A stretch of 64,000 bases of DNA from Haematobia irritans (Eukaryota > Arthropoda > Insecta > Diptera > Muscidae). The position numbers and the translations under genes are program-made. How positions within the stretch are numbered: position 1 is the first letter of the stretch; every line of letters begins with the position of its first letter. The notes under the pieces were generated by a model that did no database searches, had not been told where the DNA came from, and saw only the letters and a program-made list of their open reading frames with translations. Of this stretch, positions 43,743-55,958 are shown in pieces. The stretch covers positions 68,642,891-68,706,890 of the forward strand of contig NC_134398.1 in the NCBI RefSeq assembly GCF_050003625.1, given 5' to 3'.

Positions 43743-44084
43743 CAAAGACAATATACTTATGTTAGGAAGATGGGAAATTGGCTGCTGAGAACATCAAACC
43801 ATTGATGGCGCTATGTCCCTACTTGTCATTTACGTGTTTGGTTCGACACATTAAAATGCAAATAAAAAGAAATTAAGAGTTGGAAATAACTTGGAATAAT
43901 TGAGAAAATTTAATTTTTTATTTATTGCAAAAAATGGATCATTGTTCAATTTTAAAAATTAAGTTTTTCATTTAAAAAAAATGCAAATGAAAAAAATTAC
44001 AAACATGTATGGACCTAGCGCCGTCAATGCAACATTTGGTATGGCGCAAGCTAATTTCCCATCAACTAAAGTATATTGTCTTTG
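43743..44084. repeat. hAT-type MITE in an epimerase intron
   Basis: Inverted ends CAAAGACAATATACTTATG and GTATATTGTCTTTG, same family as 38541-38905. Flanks are CGTGAAC on the left and CGTGTAAC on the right, an 8-bp duplication if one base has been lost. The MITE occupies most of the 407-bp intron, and splice sites are untouched. Confidence 0.8.
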
Positions 44085-44123
44085 CGTGTAACTCCCTTTT
44101 TATTAATGTTAATATTTTTGTAG

Positions 44124-44444
44124 ACACGCAACGATGCATTATATCAAGAGGGCCGTGAAGTTGTAACGGTTAACGAGTGGACAGATCGTATCTATCAACA
44201 TACTCCACAAGAACACATAATAACAAATGTTGTTTCGGGACGCAAAATGCGTATACATAAGTATAATTTCCCGGATACAGTCATCTGGAATCCTTGGATT
44301 GATAAGGCACGTGAGATTGGAGATTTTGGTGACGATGAATTTCCAAATATGCTGTGCGTAGAAGCGGGCCATGTATCATCGCCGGTTATTTTGCTACCCG
44401 GTACTGCTTTTGAAGCCAGTCAAATTTTGCAGGTATGTGTTTAA
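44124..44444 (+). CDS. Glucose-6-phosphate 1-epimerase-like gene, 3'-most exon seen
   Basis: It follows TATTTTTGTAG and begins in phase 0 with TRNDALYQEGREVVTVNEW. It continues through TVIWNPWIDKAREIGDFGDD and MLCVEAGHVSSPVILLPGT to SQILQVCV and a stop. The Glu in CVEAG is the likely second catalytic residue by family position. Length fits a C-terminus here. A GTATGT at 44433 could instead be a donor to one more exon, but none is visible downstream. Together the visible exons give about 255 residues of an expected 275-290. Confidence 0.9.
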   Translation, partial: TRNDALYQEGREVVTVNEWTDRIYQHTPQEHIITNVVSGRKMRIHKYNFPDTVIWNPWIDKAREIGDFGDDEFPNMLCVEAGHVSSPVILLPGTAFEASQILQVCV

Positions 44445-44685
44445 ATCAATATGTTATATATTTTGTATTTTTAAATGTTTATATACGAAACTCCATTCGA
44501 AAGAAAAGCAGTCATTCACGCCATTAGCCGAGACACTTGTTGAACTACACCCGCATAACCCTAAAACAAAACTTGAGATTAGTGTTTAATATATGTTTAC
44601 TTGTGTTAGATTTTGTTTATATACTCTTCAATATTTAGATATTACATTGAATTGCTTCATCTGGAAAATGATGTGTAAATAACAT

Positions 44686-45801
44686 CCCAGCAAAAACTAG
44701 GTAACCACATCTCATTACAATTGACATTACCAGGAGTAACGCTGTCATTAAACGTTGCATTACATTGCGGCGAGTTATAATGACTAACTTGTAATGACAA
44801 AAATATATACTTCTCGATAATTTTCGAATTGTTATTCTCAAATTTGTAGGCAGTTATAGTTAATATAATTATTCACATAATCGAGCAATTACATAAAAAA
44901 TCAAAAATAATATGTAATGTAACGGTAATTCTGAAGATTTTTCCGTTAAGAATTTTTTATCACAATAATAATTGTGTTTAATGACATTAGGTTAGGTTAA
45001 GGTTAGGTTAAAGTGGCAGCCCGATGAAGATTCAGGCTCACTTAGACTATTCAGTCCATTATGATACCACATTAACTAAAAGTACCTATTACATATGGGC
45101 ACTTCTAGTTTTAACCGCTGAACCTTCTCGATTATTTTTCGTCGCTGAACCAACCAGATTGACATTATCATATTATGTTTTAAATAAATGCTTTCTTATA
45201 CCTCATTGACATTACACTTCCAAAATGCGCTTAAACTAAATTTCAAATGCCATTTGCCTTACAAAAAAGACTTAAAATCCACTTTTAGTAGATTTCGAAC
45301 CTTATGTGAATTGGCTATTGGATATATTATAACGTAATTCACGAATCCAACTCCCTTAAACAACCTACATTTATTTCTATTTTAAGTGTTGACATTAATT
45401 TGAGTGTAATCTTATTTAGATTATTTATTAGATTTTTTGTTTATTTATACAATATTCTATTTCTATTCAAGTAGTTCTCCTATTACAGCACCACTCGCCA
45501 TATTTTGATCCATTGTAATCGGCGATAGAAATCAATATTTTCGAGATTTGGTTGCCTGAGACAATAAGTGGCTATTTTGCAAGCTTTGGTGTATCTACGA
45601 ATAAGTCATTACATATTAGGTGATTATATGCTTTAAATGCACTACTTATTTTATGGCCGAAAGTATGCCTGGGGAGAAGTACTTTCCTCCTAGGACATGC
45701 GTATGTAAATGTAATCCGAAGCGATGCCAATTAATAAGTGGTTATTAATTTTTAAATAGGCTTACCTACAAGATTACCGGGTAATGAGAGTTTTTGCTGG
45801 G
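44686..45801. mobile_element. DNA element with CCCAGCAAAAACT termini
   Basis: CCCAGCAAAAACTAGGTAAC at the left and GAGAGTTTTTGCTGGG at the right are inverted. The interior is non-coding and hosts a LINE 3' end. Flanking duplication is unclear. The element at 55881 has similar ends. Bases 44445-44685 hold no recognisable feature. Confidence 0.6.
44990..45166 (-). mobile_element. LINE 3' end fragment, reversed
   Basis: Reverse complement of the 3' end at about 335-497: it has GAACCTTCTCGATT, CACATATGGGC-type and CAGTCCATTATGATACC blocks, and the TTAGGTTAGGTTAAGG tail. Only 3' sequence is present, as expected from truncated reverse transcription. Confidence 0.75.
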
Positions 45802-47816
45802 ATTTAACGGGAAATAATAACACGCTTATTTGTTAAAAACTAGGGTAGTAGTATCACTATAAAGTCTAACATAATTTAAAAATTAATCTCAATCTGAAAC
45901 AACTATTTGTATTTCACAATGATCTAATTTTAATTAATTAACAAAATAACAACTTTTAACCAGAGTTTTTCAAACATATCGTGGAACTTTTTAATTTTGA
46001 AAGTTATATATTAGATAAATACTATTCAATTTGAAATCTAAAATATATTTTTTACTATTTTGCAATAAAAATGATTAAAAAATATTTCACACTATATTGG
46101 ATAAACACTATTCAATTTTAAATCTCAAATGTATTATTACTTTGCAATTACAATAAGAAACCCTCTAATTTAGTTTTTTTATTCCCTAGATTATCATCGA
46201 AGGTAATGTTAGCAGAAAAACCAAACGGAATCGCTAGCGTTTAAAGAATCGGAACCCGTTAAGGTGAACCGATTCTTAAAATATGGGTATGTAAACCCCC
46301 TAAAACTGATCGAAATGCAAATAACCATAATCGACATCTACGGTACATTAGAAATAAAAATATGGGTATGTAAACCCCTTAAAACCGATCGAAATACAAA
46401 TAACCATAATCGACATCTACGGTACATTAGAAATAAATAGTTTGCAGTTATATTTTTTTTTATCTTTTTGGAAAAGATATTGTACTTTCCAATACAAAAA
46501 TTAAATTTTTATAACAAAATATGGTGCTATGTTCAGCTTATACTGTACAAAATGCAAAACAGAATAACGAAAATATTCATCCATTTTGTGAAATGATCAA
46601 TAAATCTCGTTTGTTCGTCCCATTTACAAAAAAAAACTTTTTGTGTCTAAGATATTAGCTTATTGCCATTTATTACTGATTGAGCCACCATTTAAAATGT
46701 ATATTACAAACATATGACGAAATGTGCCCAAAATGAAATCAAACTGTAATTTAATGAAAGATGTGTAATATTAATTACATTATTCTAACCACAAACAACA
46801 CATCTTTAAAGTTTTATTTGACATTATATTAATAGTTTTAAAATAATAGAGATTTAATTTTTATAATTTTATTCTTGTGATTTTTTCAAAAAGCTGAATA
46901 TAGTACTGTTCCGAGTATAATAAGATGTAGGTGCTACTAAGTAAGATTTGTATTTTCAAAATTAAACATTTACAATTAAATTAGTATGAGCGTACTTGGT
47001 ATGGAAGTTTTACTTTGGTATGGAAAATTGTAGTACATGGAATAATGAAGAAACCTTTGATTCAAAAATGGAAGACATTCTTAATGTTAAACCTAGATTA
47101 ATTCAATACTAATATGGAATTATAGTATCTTTATAAAATCTAAAAATCTTTTAATAGTCGATTTTCATAAACGCAACATGAGCACATTCAATAACTGTTA
47201 AATTTGCTATAAAAAAAAAACAAACATTGAGATTCTGGCCACCTAAGGTAGCGTTTGTCACACAATACAACAATATCTGCTATATGCATGACACCAATTT
47301 TTAATAAATATGTTACAGTTTTTTGCATAATACTTTAATCCTATCCCGTTTTAATTTTTTACCCCTATTTTGAGTGTAATCTAACTTAGCAATACAAAGT
47401 TCGTGTTTCTAAAGACACAGTCAATAAAAAAGTATAGGTAGGGTATTGGACTTCAATATTAAATATATGTTATACTATATTCACACCGAAATAAGTGCAA
47501 ATTAAAAGTAGCTACAAGACCGGTACAATTCATAAAATTATACTTTCTTCCGAGAAATTACATCTGAACCACAGAAAATTACGCATATATTAGGTTGTTT
47601 TTAGGAGCTAATTAAAAATTTTTTAAAAAATAAAAAACATGTAGAAAATTTTCCCGATTTCCAGTAGTAGATGAAAACCATTTCATTCTGTTGCTTTCTA
47701 CTGATATACATTACTTAGTTTTAATGAGTCTGAAGATGTTATACGATTTTGATGTGAAAAACTAATAAGACGGATTACTGTGAGCGGACCTATTTTTTAT
47801 ATTTTTTAGTGATAAT
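45802..47816. other. Intergenic AT-rich DNA, little recognisable
   Basis: No coding frame longer than noise. The only structured part is the 80-bp duplication at 46281-46440. Confidence 0.5.
46281..46440 (+). repeat. 80-bp tandem duplication
   Basis: TATGGGTATGTAAACCCC starts at 46281 and 46361; the two units differ at only a few bases and both include ATCGACATCTACGGTACATT. Confidence 0.9.
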
Positions 47817-48168
47817 ACACACAAAATTTTTTTTGATTTCATTCACGAAATTCGCGGGTTCAATCATTATTTTAATTGAAATGTCTTCAATCACGAAAAT
47901 GATAGTATCAATCCCCCATTTTGATTGAAAACCAACACGATTTTCAATTAAAAATTTAATTGACTTTTGTTACGGAATCAATTAATTGTGTGATTGAATC
48001 CATTACAAAAGTGATTGGTTTTTGACATAAAATTCAATCAATGTTGTAATTGTATCAATTAAAATTTTAATTAATTTCGCGACAAAAATCAATCAACTAT
48101 TTGATTGATCCAATAAATAATTAATTGAAATTGGCTATAAATTTCAATCAAAAAATTTATATATTGCG
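47817..48168. repeat. L MITE copy
   Basis: It begins ACACACAAAATTTTTTTTG and is filled with AATTGATT-type words, including ATGATAGTATCAATC. Confidence 0.6.
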
Positions 48169-48347
48169 CCCCCAAAATCGTATTTAGTTTTATTTGAAAT
48201 AAAAGAAAATATGCGTTTCTTATAAAACATATTCAATATTTTATTATTTTTTGAATTATGCAATAGACAAATAAATTTGGTTCTTGACATTTGTATGTTT
48301 TGCTCTAACATATCTTACACATACAATTACTATCAATAACAACTAAA

Positions 48348-48577
48348 GGTGAGTATTAAGTTCGAGTTTAGCCGCTAAAAACGTCATTTTTTCACGATTA
48401 CTTTTCTTTAATAATCCATTTTAAGGAATACAAACTTTGTGAAAATTTGCTTTGGGCTTTTCCCCATCAAGTTATAATAAAATTTGCAACAAATATGCAT
48501 AATTTCATGCATTTTTCTTACTGATTTAGTTTTCACTTTAGCGATTTTAGCGGCTAAACTTGAACTTAATACTCACC
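48348..48577. repeat. MITE R, clean copy
   Basis: About 33-bp inverted ends: GGTGAGTATTAAGTTCGAGT and ACTTGAACTTAATACTCACC, followed inwards by TTTAGCCGCTAAAA. 230 bp, non-coding. Confidence 0.85.
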
Positions 48578-49430
48578 GTAAAGGGTGAAAAATAAACTAT
48601 ATAAATCATTATCTTCCTTATCATATTAACGATGTCAGCATGTTCCTTCTAATATGTAGATGCGCCTAGATTTCCAATAAGTCAGCAACCTGTAAACTAA
48701 ATTAGTTTTTCTGAAAGTAAACACAATAATTAGAACTCATTTTTGTTCAATTAAAAGTTAATTTTGTTAAACATTACCTGAATTCTTAGTTCCTTAGTTA
48801 TAATCTTCTTTTGGCATAAAAGGGGCTCGATTTAATTTAATTTTAGTAACAATTCCTTTCCAAAATTTCCAAAAATTGAAATCGTCTATTAAAAACTGAA
48901 CCAATCGGAGACAAAAATAATAGCAAAGCAATGTAATATTTGGTATTATACCATATTGATGATGCTTTGTAAATTCTGGAAATAAGTGGAAAATACATAT
49001 TTTTATTATTTTCGGATATTTTTCATATTTTTAAATCCAAAAATAAATAAATATTTTACCATTACATAGAGATTGTATTGATGCTCATAATGTTATATAT
49101 TAGATATGCTGCTCTCTACTTGGGTTCAAACTGAAAAAGACAAAATGCAATTTTTAACATACAACTCTCGGTTTTAAGAAAACTAGAAGTAAAAAAATTA
49201 TAGACCTCGAGCTAGTTGTTATCAACAATTATCAACTGGAAAATTTTTTAAAAATTAATACGATACGATACCTTTTGATTGCAAAAATATTCTTATACTT
49301 GATGGTTTTTTATTAAAATGATGGATTGGCCAATTCGACGAAATAAAATTGATCACTAAAGGAAATGAATAAAAAAAATATATTATTTTAGACCGTTTAA
49401 TATAAACAGGCTTCAATGGAAAACTGTATT
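48578..49430. other. Intergenic stretch without identifiable features
   Basis: AT-rich, with short random frames only. Confidence 0.4.
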
Positions 49431-49439
49431 CACAATTGC

Positions 49440-49641
49440 TTACCTTCAATAAGTGTAGATTGTGTTCCATGTTTACAATACCGCAAAACACAAACGCAGG
49501 TAATTCCAAATGCACTCCTTTACCGCATGGCCATTTGTTGTTGCACACTTTATTGTTTTTTCGATCCTTTTGTTTGACTTGTTCAATATATTTATGCATA
49601 CACAACGAAGCAGACAGAATGTCGCCAATCATGTTTTTCAA
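49440..49641 (-). other. Coding-like island with a splice donor, unidentified
   Basis: From ATG at 49641 the minus strand reads 66 codons rich in Cys/His (SLCMHKYIEQVKQKDRK, CNNKWPCGKGVHLELPAF, NMEHNLHLLK). GTAAGC then follows immediately. The base composition is less AT-rich than its surroundings. It could be an exon of a host gene or of a lost transposase. I do not recognise the family. Confidence 0.35.
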
Positions 49642-49651
49642 TTTAAGGTAA

Positions 49652-49873
49652 GTACTATGTTCGCTTTTCGAGTTGAAATTTTCGCGGTTACTTTATTAAA
49701 ACAGTTCAATATGAAGCAGACAAATTAACTCAATTGATGCGAAGTTTCTTGTTCCCCTAGATTTCGACAAGACTTTACAGGAATATTTTGGTTTTAATTT
49801 ATAATTTTGATTATTTCAGGAAAAGTAATCGCGAAAATAAAGTGATTTTCAACTCGAAAACCGAACATAGTAC
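49652..49873. repeat. MITE with GTACTATGTTCG termini
   Basis: GTACTATGTTCGCTTTTCG at the left and CGAAAACCGAACATAGTAC at the right are inverted and continue into TTGAAAATCAC/TTTTCGCG-type blocks. A partial relative lies at 55300-55380. Confidence 0.75.
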
Positions 49874-50024
49874 CCACCTTTACGCGAAAAACAAAAACCC
49901 AAGCATTCGTTACGAGTTACTTCCACACACTGATCTCTCCATCACTTGTTGTTAAAAAAATACAAATTCTCTTGTTCTCTTTTTGCTCTTTCTCTCCATC
50001 GCTCAAAACTATTCAATTTCAATC

Positions 50025-50303
50025 TCAAAGGTGATTGAATCAATCACATGTTTAATTGGGAACGGAAAATTTTTCAATCACGTTTGTAATTGAAAATTAT
50101 TTCCGAATTGATTAACAAATTGATTGAATTAATTAATATTTTAATTGGAAACGTAACAAATATCAATCATTATTTTTATTGGATTTTATTCGAATTTTAT
50201 TAAATAATTAATTGAATCAATTAACATATCAATTTAATCCTTTTCCAAATTCAATTAAGTGTTTAATTGAAAAAATTTCGGTGATAATTTTTTGAGTGTA
50301 GGC
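50025..50303. repeat. L MITE copy
   Basis: Dense TTAATTGA/TCAATTA words between GGTGATTGAATCAATC and TTTTTTGAGTGTAGG. From 50304 to 51059 I see no identifiable feature. Confidence 0.55.
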
Positions 50304-51059
50304 ACAAAAAAACAAGAATCCAGGCTAACCTGAGCTGAGTGAGTGATATAGTACACACAAATTATGTGTTGTTACGGTTAATGTAAATATGGGCAAATCT
50401 TCGTTATTTATAAAATCAGAAATATTAGTGTTATGTAACGTGACTACCATCGGAATAAACCGTATTATATACACCGATCTAAAAATCAGAGGAGAATTTA
50501 ATTATATATTATATATAACATATATTAAACTTAGATATTATAATTTTACATGTCTTTCTTATCCCTAATTACAACTAAACAGCACAACGATTTGCATTAA
50601 CTTACAGTTTGTTTCTTATTGTATTTTATTTTTTTATTAATTAAAATTTATGAAAAATCAATAGGTTTGCATTTAAGAACTTTGAAAATGTCAGAAATAA
50701 AATATTTGCATAAAAGTAGATTATTTTTTTATAAAAAACATCATCTGAAGACTACCAAGGCCTATGATTTTATAAACGTCAAGAATTTTCAACTCATGTC
50801 AAATTTCTAGCAGAACTGCACCTCGATTTACGTCAAATCTTTACCAATGATAGCAAAAAATTTCGGTTTGGAACAGGCCCAAAAATACATTCGGAAGCTA
50901 TTTGAGAAACTTAAATCATTTAAGGATTTATCGATTTTTTATTTGACTTGAATATTTCCAATTAAAAATCGGGAGCAACTCTAGTATAGATATACCATTC
51001 AAAAAAACATTTTGTTTTTGGGCGATAGATAATTTTATGTTGAAATAGCAAGAAACCGG

Positions 51060-52050
51060 TTTGCGGTCGTAACCTGATAACCGCTTATTCGAGCCTAAAG
51101 TATAAGTAAATAATACTTTAAATGTACATCACTAAAAATATAAAGGTATCACTTTTCAAATGGGGTAGGACCCAAATTTTTCCGGCAATAGATCTAGGTT
51201 CTACGTTAAAAAATATGTATTTTCGAAACGGTTTTTTTTATAAAACTGGCTATTAATCAAAAAGTGTTTGATGTAAAGGTACTAAGTTTAATTCAAATTT
51301 AATTTTTTTCTGCATGAACGTAACATAGTCGATCAGACCCTAAGACAGTTTCAATTGCAATACAACAGCATAACTACTAGGAACTAAGTAACCTATCCGT
51401 TAAAGTTAAATTTAGGCAGATATCTGAACCGGAGTTATGCGCTGATGAATGTAATTGTAACCTATCCATAAAAAGTGGACTTTTGCATACTATTATAAAC
51501 TATTATATTAATTTTTGTCTAAAATCATAGGGTAGAATTGTTAGGGTAGAATAAACCAGTTATGGAAACCAGGTTGTAGCGATTCGCTTGTTTGGAAAGT
51601 CACATTTTGCAAAACCAAATATAAAAAACACAAATTTTTCTCTAGTTCTAAAAAAAATTGATATAAAAAGCGCCGTGGGAGAATTTTTTTTACCAGAACG
51701 TATATGTAAAAAGCGCCTCAGACGAAAAGTGATTCTTTTTAATCCTGGGCATTGATACAAATCAGTTAATATTTCCTGGTATAACAACAATTTGAATGTA
51801 CAAAGCGCAGGGGACAATTTTTTTCAAAACAAATCCCGCGATTTTTTTTGAAATATTGAAATGAAATTAAATAAAATAAAAGAAGCAGTTATTCCAACGA
51901 AAACATTTTTCAAAAAATCGCGCGATTCATACGTTCAAAGGTTTTATCATTAGCTTTCTAGAGATGTATATTTCAAAGTAATCGGTTTTATAAACGATTA
52001 TTTACTTTGACTTTAGAACCGAATAGCCGGTTACCCTGTTACTTCCGCCA
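51060..52050. mobile_element. Unclassified TIR element, about 1 kb
   Basis: Imperfect inverted ends of about 50 bp: GTAACCTGATAACCGCTTAT with CCTAAAGTATAAGTAAATAA at the left, mirrored at 51985-52042 (GGTTACCCTGTTAC, TTATTTACTTTGACTTTAG). No protein is recognised inside. Confidence 0.6.
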
Positions 52051-52380
52051 GGAAAAAAGTAATCTACGTTTAGAGTTCTACCATGTATAAAGTATTGGAA
52101 GAAATCTGAGAGGTATAGAGTTTAGCCAAAAATCGACGTAACTTCTCAAAAATATATTCATATAAACCCAAAAACTGTTATTTGCATTGAAACTGAATGT
52201 ATCCACTTTGAGAAAAAAACTTATACATTTTAAGACTGAAATAGCTACGGTGATAAAATTTTTCAATAAAATATTGTGATATCTTGTGCCGAACATTTTT
52301 TCAAAATAGATTCAAATCGGCTACAAATTCACGAACCCAATATTTGATGTTGACCAAAGTCGACCAATAGAAAAGTGGTC

Positions 52381-52706
52381 ATTTTCATGTAGCTCCGTTA
52401 AGGGGACCTTGTACGGTCGGATAAACCCTGGGACACAACACGTTGCGGCGATAAATCCGATAGTGTAACGAAGTTGAACGAACACACATCAAATAGACAA
52501 ACCTCTATCGTAGTGTTTATCCAACCGTCTAAGGTCCGTTTTAGTGCTACGTTGGCTAACGGGCTTTTAAACCGCACTATGGACATATCTGTCATCTTGC
52601 CTATATATTCCATATGCCAGTTAGGAACTTAATTGCTAAACATTTTTCAGTTAAATTTAACTGGAGAGAAGAGATTTGCAATTTACTAAATGAAAATGGA
52701 CGTTAA
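52381..52706. repeat. MITE B copy with a nested 150-bp palindromic element
   Basis: CATTTTCATGTAGCTCCGTTA at the left, in parts CATTTTCATG and TAGCTCCGTTA, matches 54138. It is interrupted at about 52398-52549 by an element with inverted ends GGACCTTGTACGGTCGGATA and TATCCAACCGTCTAAGGTCC. Confidence 0.65.
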
Positions 52707-54137
52707 TCAAATAAAATTTAACATTGCACCAACAGCAAAAGTCGAAGGCATATTTAAGAAGGAATTTTCAATGTATCACATTACAATTTTTTCATAGTTG
52801 GCAGAATTTATTTATAATTATTTATAAGGTAGCCTTAATTCATCAGGTGACTTTAAAGGGCTCATCAAAATTTTGAATTTTGTTGTTGTTTGAAAATTAA
52901 TTTGAAATTAGAAATTCGGAAATAACTCAAGTACGAGGAAGAAATAAGTCAATGTTGTCTTCGTTACAAGCGGGCAAATTGTGGAAATGGCGAAAAATGT
53001 TTCTCACAGTCTAATATTTTTCACTCAAAATTTCCATAACATTGTATTTCCATAACATTAATAAAAATTTATCATGAGTGATACAGAATTCAAACAAATA
53101 TTTTTGCATTTATTTCCATTTTATTGCCATTGTGATGACCTTCTTTCACATTTTTGTTGTTATTTTTGGGCTAGTGAGGCTACCTTACAAATAATTGTAC
53201 CATGGTTCAAACTATTATGTTATAATATATCCTTGTATTAAATATTAGTGTTCTTCCCATCTAATCGAATTTTTTCTTTTGATATATATTCTTTCTTTTT
53301 GATATATATTGGAAAACAACCAATGATTAGCTGACAACTTGGTCAAATAAAAATAAAGATTCGAAAATAAAATTATTATTTTATATCAAAAAATTTGGTC
53401 CTCATGATTGAAGCTAAGAATTCTTTCAATTATTGATGCGAGTCGTTAGATATTTTCTCATATTTCGAAGCACACATTGATAACTTTGTAGTTTCCATTT
53501 GTTTTACATTTGTTGAATAATGATTCAATTCGACTGTCTATCAAAATGGCAATATGGTGTCTGACATTGTTGTTTTTGTAATGCTGAAAGTAACTTATTA
53601 AATATGCCTTTCCAGGTATGTATTTCTTTGATTTAAATATTCTGATTTCTTCCAACCTACACGAATTAATTGTTTTCCTTTTTGAGGTATCTTACCTATG
53701 AGCACACATTGTAGACGTTGTTAGCTACACCAATGCATTGGATTAATTGTTATTAATTTTTGTCAAAAAATGGGTCAAATTACCCATAGTCCAATGTTTA
53801 ACTGACAATTGTGGCAAATATATTTCCTTATGACAGAAAAGTATCGAAATAAATGGTCCTCATAATTGATGGTAAGAATTACTTCAATTATTCTTACGAA
53901 CCGCAACGCATTTCCCCATATTTTGAAGCATACATCGATACATGTCCAGATTTTCTCTATTTTAAATTTCCCACTTGTTGGCAATATGGCAGCGGACATT
54001 GTTGTTTCTGTAATACTGAAACTACCTTCCTTAATATGCCTTGAGTCGAAAGTTAACTTTTCCATATTTTTATGGAACAAATTTTAATAGTCGGATTTTG
54101 AAATATCGATTTTTTCTGATTACAATCTCTCCCCCAT
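52707..54137. other. Intergenic DNA with a long diverged direct repeat
   Basis: Segments near 53340-53600 and 53800-54050 resemble each other (GGTCCTCATGATTGA versus GGTCCTCATAATTGA; GGCAATATGGTG versus GGCAATATGGCAG). Small frames there are not convincing genes. Confidence 0.4.
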
Positions 54138-54343
54138 TTTCATAAAGCTCCGTTAGTGTTACGTTAACTAACCAATTTTAAACCGTATTATGGACGAAGC
54201 TGTCATCTTTCATATATATTCCATATGCCAGTTAGGAACTTAACTGACGAAAATTTTTCAGTTAAAGTTAACTGGAGAGAAGATATTTGCAATTTATTTT
54301 CTGTTAACTGACAGTTAAAGCCTAACGGAGCTACATGAAAATG
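54138..54343. repeat. MITE B, complete copy
   Basis: Inverted ends CATTTTCATAAAGCTCCGTTA, in parts CATTTTCATAA and AGCTCCGTTA, and CTAACGGAGCTACATGAAAA. The middle contains CAGTTAACTGG-type palindromes. The copies at 788/8648 and 52381 belong here. Confidence 0.8.
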
Positions 54344-55441
54344 GCCGTCTGTCATTAAAAATCATAAAATTGTGTAAAGCCTTAAAGCTTTTATCTAAAT
54401 CAAGATAATGATATAAAATATCGGAGAAAATACATTGATTTAAATACAATTGCAAATGCCAATTGGTTTGATTTTGGGTCCTAGAACTACAAATATTCGA
54501 CACACAAGATATTTACACATTTTTACAAATAATGTTTGTACGAATCTTATAAATACAATAAAATTAAAAAATATATATTTTCCTACAAACATGTATGATT
54601 AAGTAATAAAATGTATTGGTGCATCTCGAAATTATTAAAATATAAAAGTGACTTCTTAATGAAAATATTTCATATGTATCTATTACACCAAACGGATTTC
54701 TCAAATATTTAATATACAACTATATTTGTGATAGTTTAATTTTTTAACAAATATGTTTGTTCACAACTGCTATTTTTAATACCTTATTGTTATTTTCTCC
54801 ACAAACTACATAAAGTGAAGGCTAAAAGTAAACTCATGTATACGATTTATCATTAAAATAAATATTAATATGCAATACTTAAACATATAAAATATTCTTT
54901 AGGTTTAAATGGAAATGCAACAACATGTAACGGAATTTGTTCGCATAACAATTATTAATAAATTAAAGCTATGTTTAACATAAAAGAATAAATAAGAAGA
55001 ACTTTTAAATGCACAAAACGAATGAGTTGTAATAGGATATTACACAATAAATTGATATTTTTGATTTGATCATAAGTATAACAGCATAATAAACATTATA
55101 TACTATATTCAAAAATAGGAAGTAGATACAATATATTGTCAAACGATTGTAAATTGTCTACTTGTATACATAACTTTAAATAAAGACTAATCTTAAGTAA
55201 AAGCTAAATAACTAGTGTTATTCTTCCATAATATTTATGTTCATAAATAATAAATAATGGATTTCCATAAGGGGTTTGTCAGATTGCTCTCAGTTAATGC
55301 TGGTACTATGTATTCGAGTTCAAAATCACTTTATTTTCGCGATTACTTTTTCTGAAACAATCAAAAATATAAATGAAAACAATTATATTCTAGTTAAATC
55401 CCAATCAAATTTTATTGAGGAATGAATGGAATGTTATAAAA
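54344..55441. other. AT-rich intergenic stretch
   Basis: No genes seen. Only 55300-55380 is recognisable, as a fragment of the MITE at 49652. Confidence 0.45.
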
Positions 55442-55451
55442 TATTGGTACT

Positions 55452-55801
55452 ATTGGGAGCCACCGTGGTGCAATGGTTAGCATGCCCGCCTTGCATACAC
55501 AAGGTCGTGGGTTCGATTCCTGCTTCGACCGAACACCAAAAAGTTTTTCAGCGGTGGATTATCCCACCTCAGAAATGCTGGTGACATTTCTGAGGGTTTC
55601 AAAGCCTCCCTAAGTGGTTTTACTGCAATGTGGAACTCCGTTCGGACTCGGCTATAAAAAGGAGGTCCCTTGTCATTGCGCTTAACATGGAATCGGGCAG
55701 CATTCAGTGATAAGAGAGAAGCTCACCAATGTGGTATCACAATGGACTGAATAGTCTAAGTGAGCCTGAAATATCGGGCTGCCACTATACCTAACCTAAC
55801 C
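55452..55801 (+). mobile_element. Full-length tRNA-headed SINE
   Basis: The duplication TATTGGTACT lies at 55442-55451 and 55802-55811. The head GGAGCCACCGTGGTGCAATG has A-box TGGTGCAATGG, TGC in the anticodon place and B-box GGGTTCGATTCC. The body has CAGCGGTGGATTATCCCACC. The tail ACAATGGACTGAATAGTCTA plus CCTAACCTAACC matches the LINE tail at about 435-497. About 350 bp. It is mobilised in trans by a LINE if active. Confidence 0.9.
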
Positions 55802-55958
55802 TATTGGTACTTCCCAAGAGAAACGTGTGATTCTACCTGTTCAATTTGCAACAACCTAACACCATGTTTTATCATCTTGCACAGCAAGAAATTGGAAGTT
55901 CTTCTAAAGGCACAACTTTAAAGGCACTTCAAAAAATGTCCTCCCAAAGATGTTCTTT

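Noticed and set aside
53458..54087. Frames on both strands around 53.5-54.1 kb as a host gene
   Set aside because: The two regions are a diverged direct repeat, the frames shift between the copies, and no splice structure or motif supports them.
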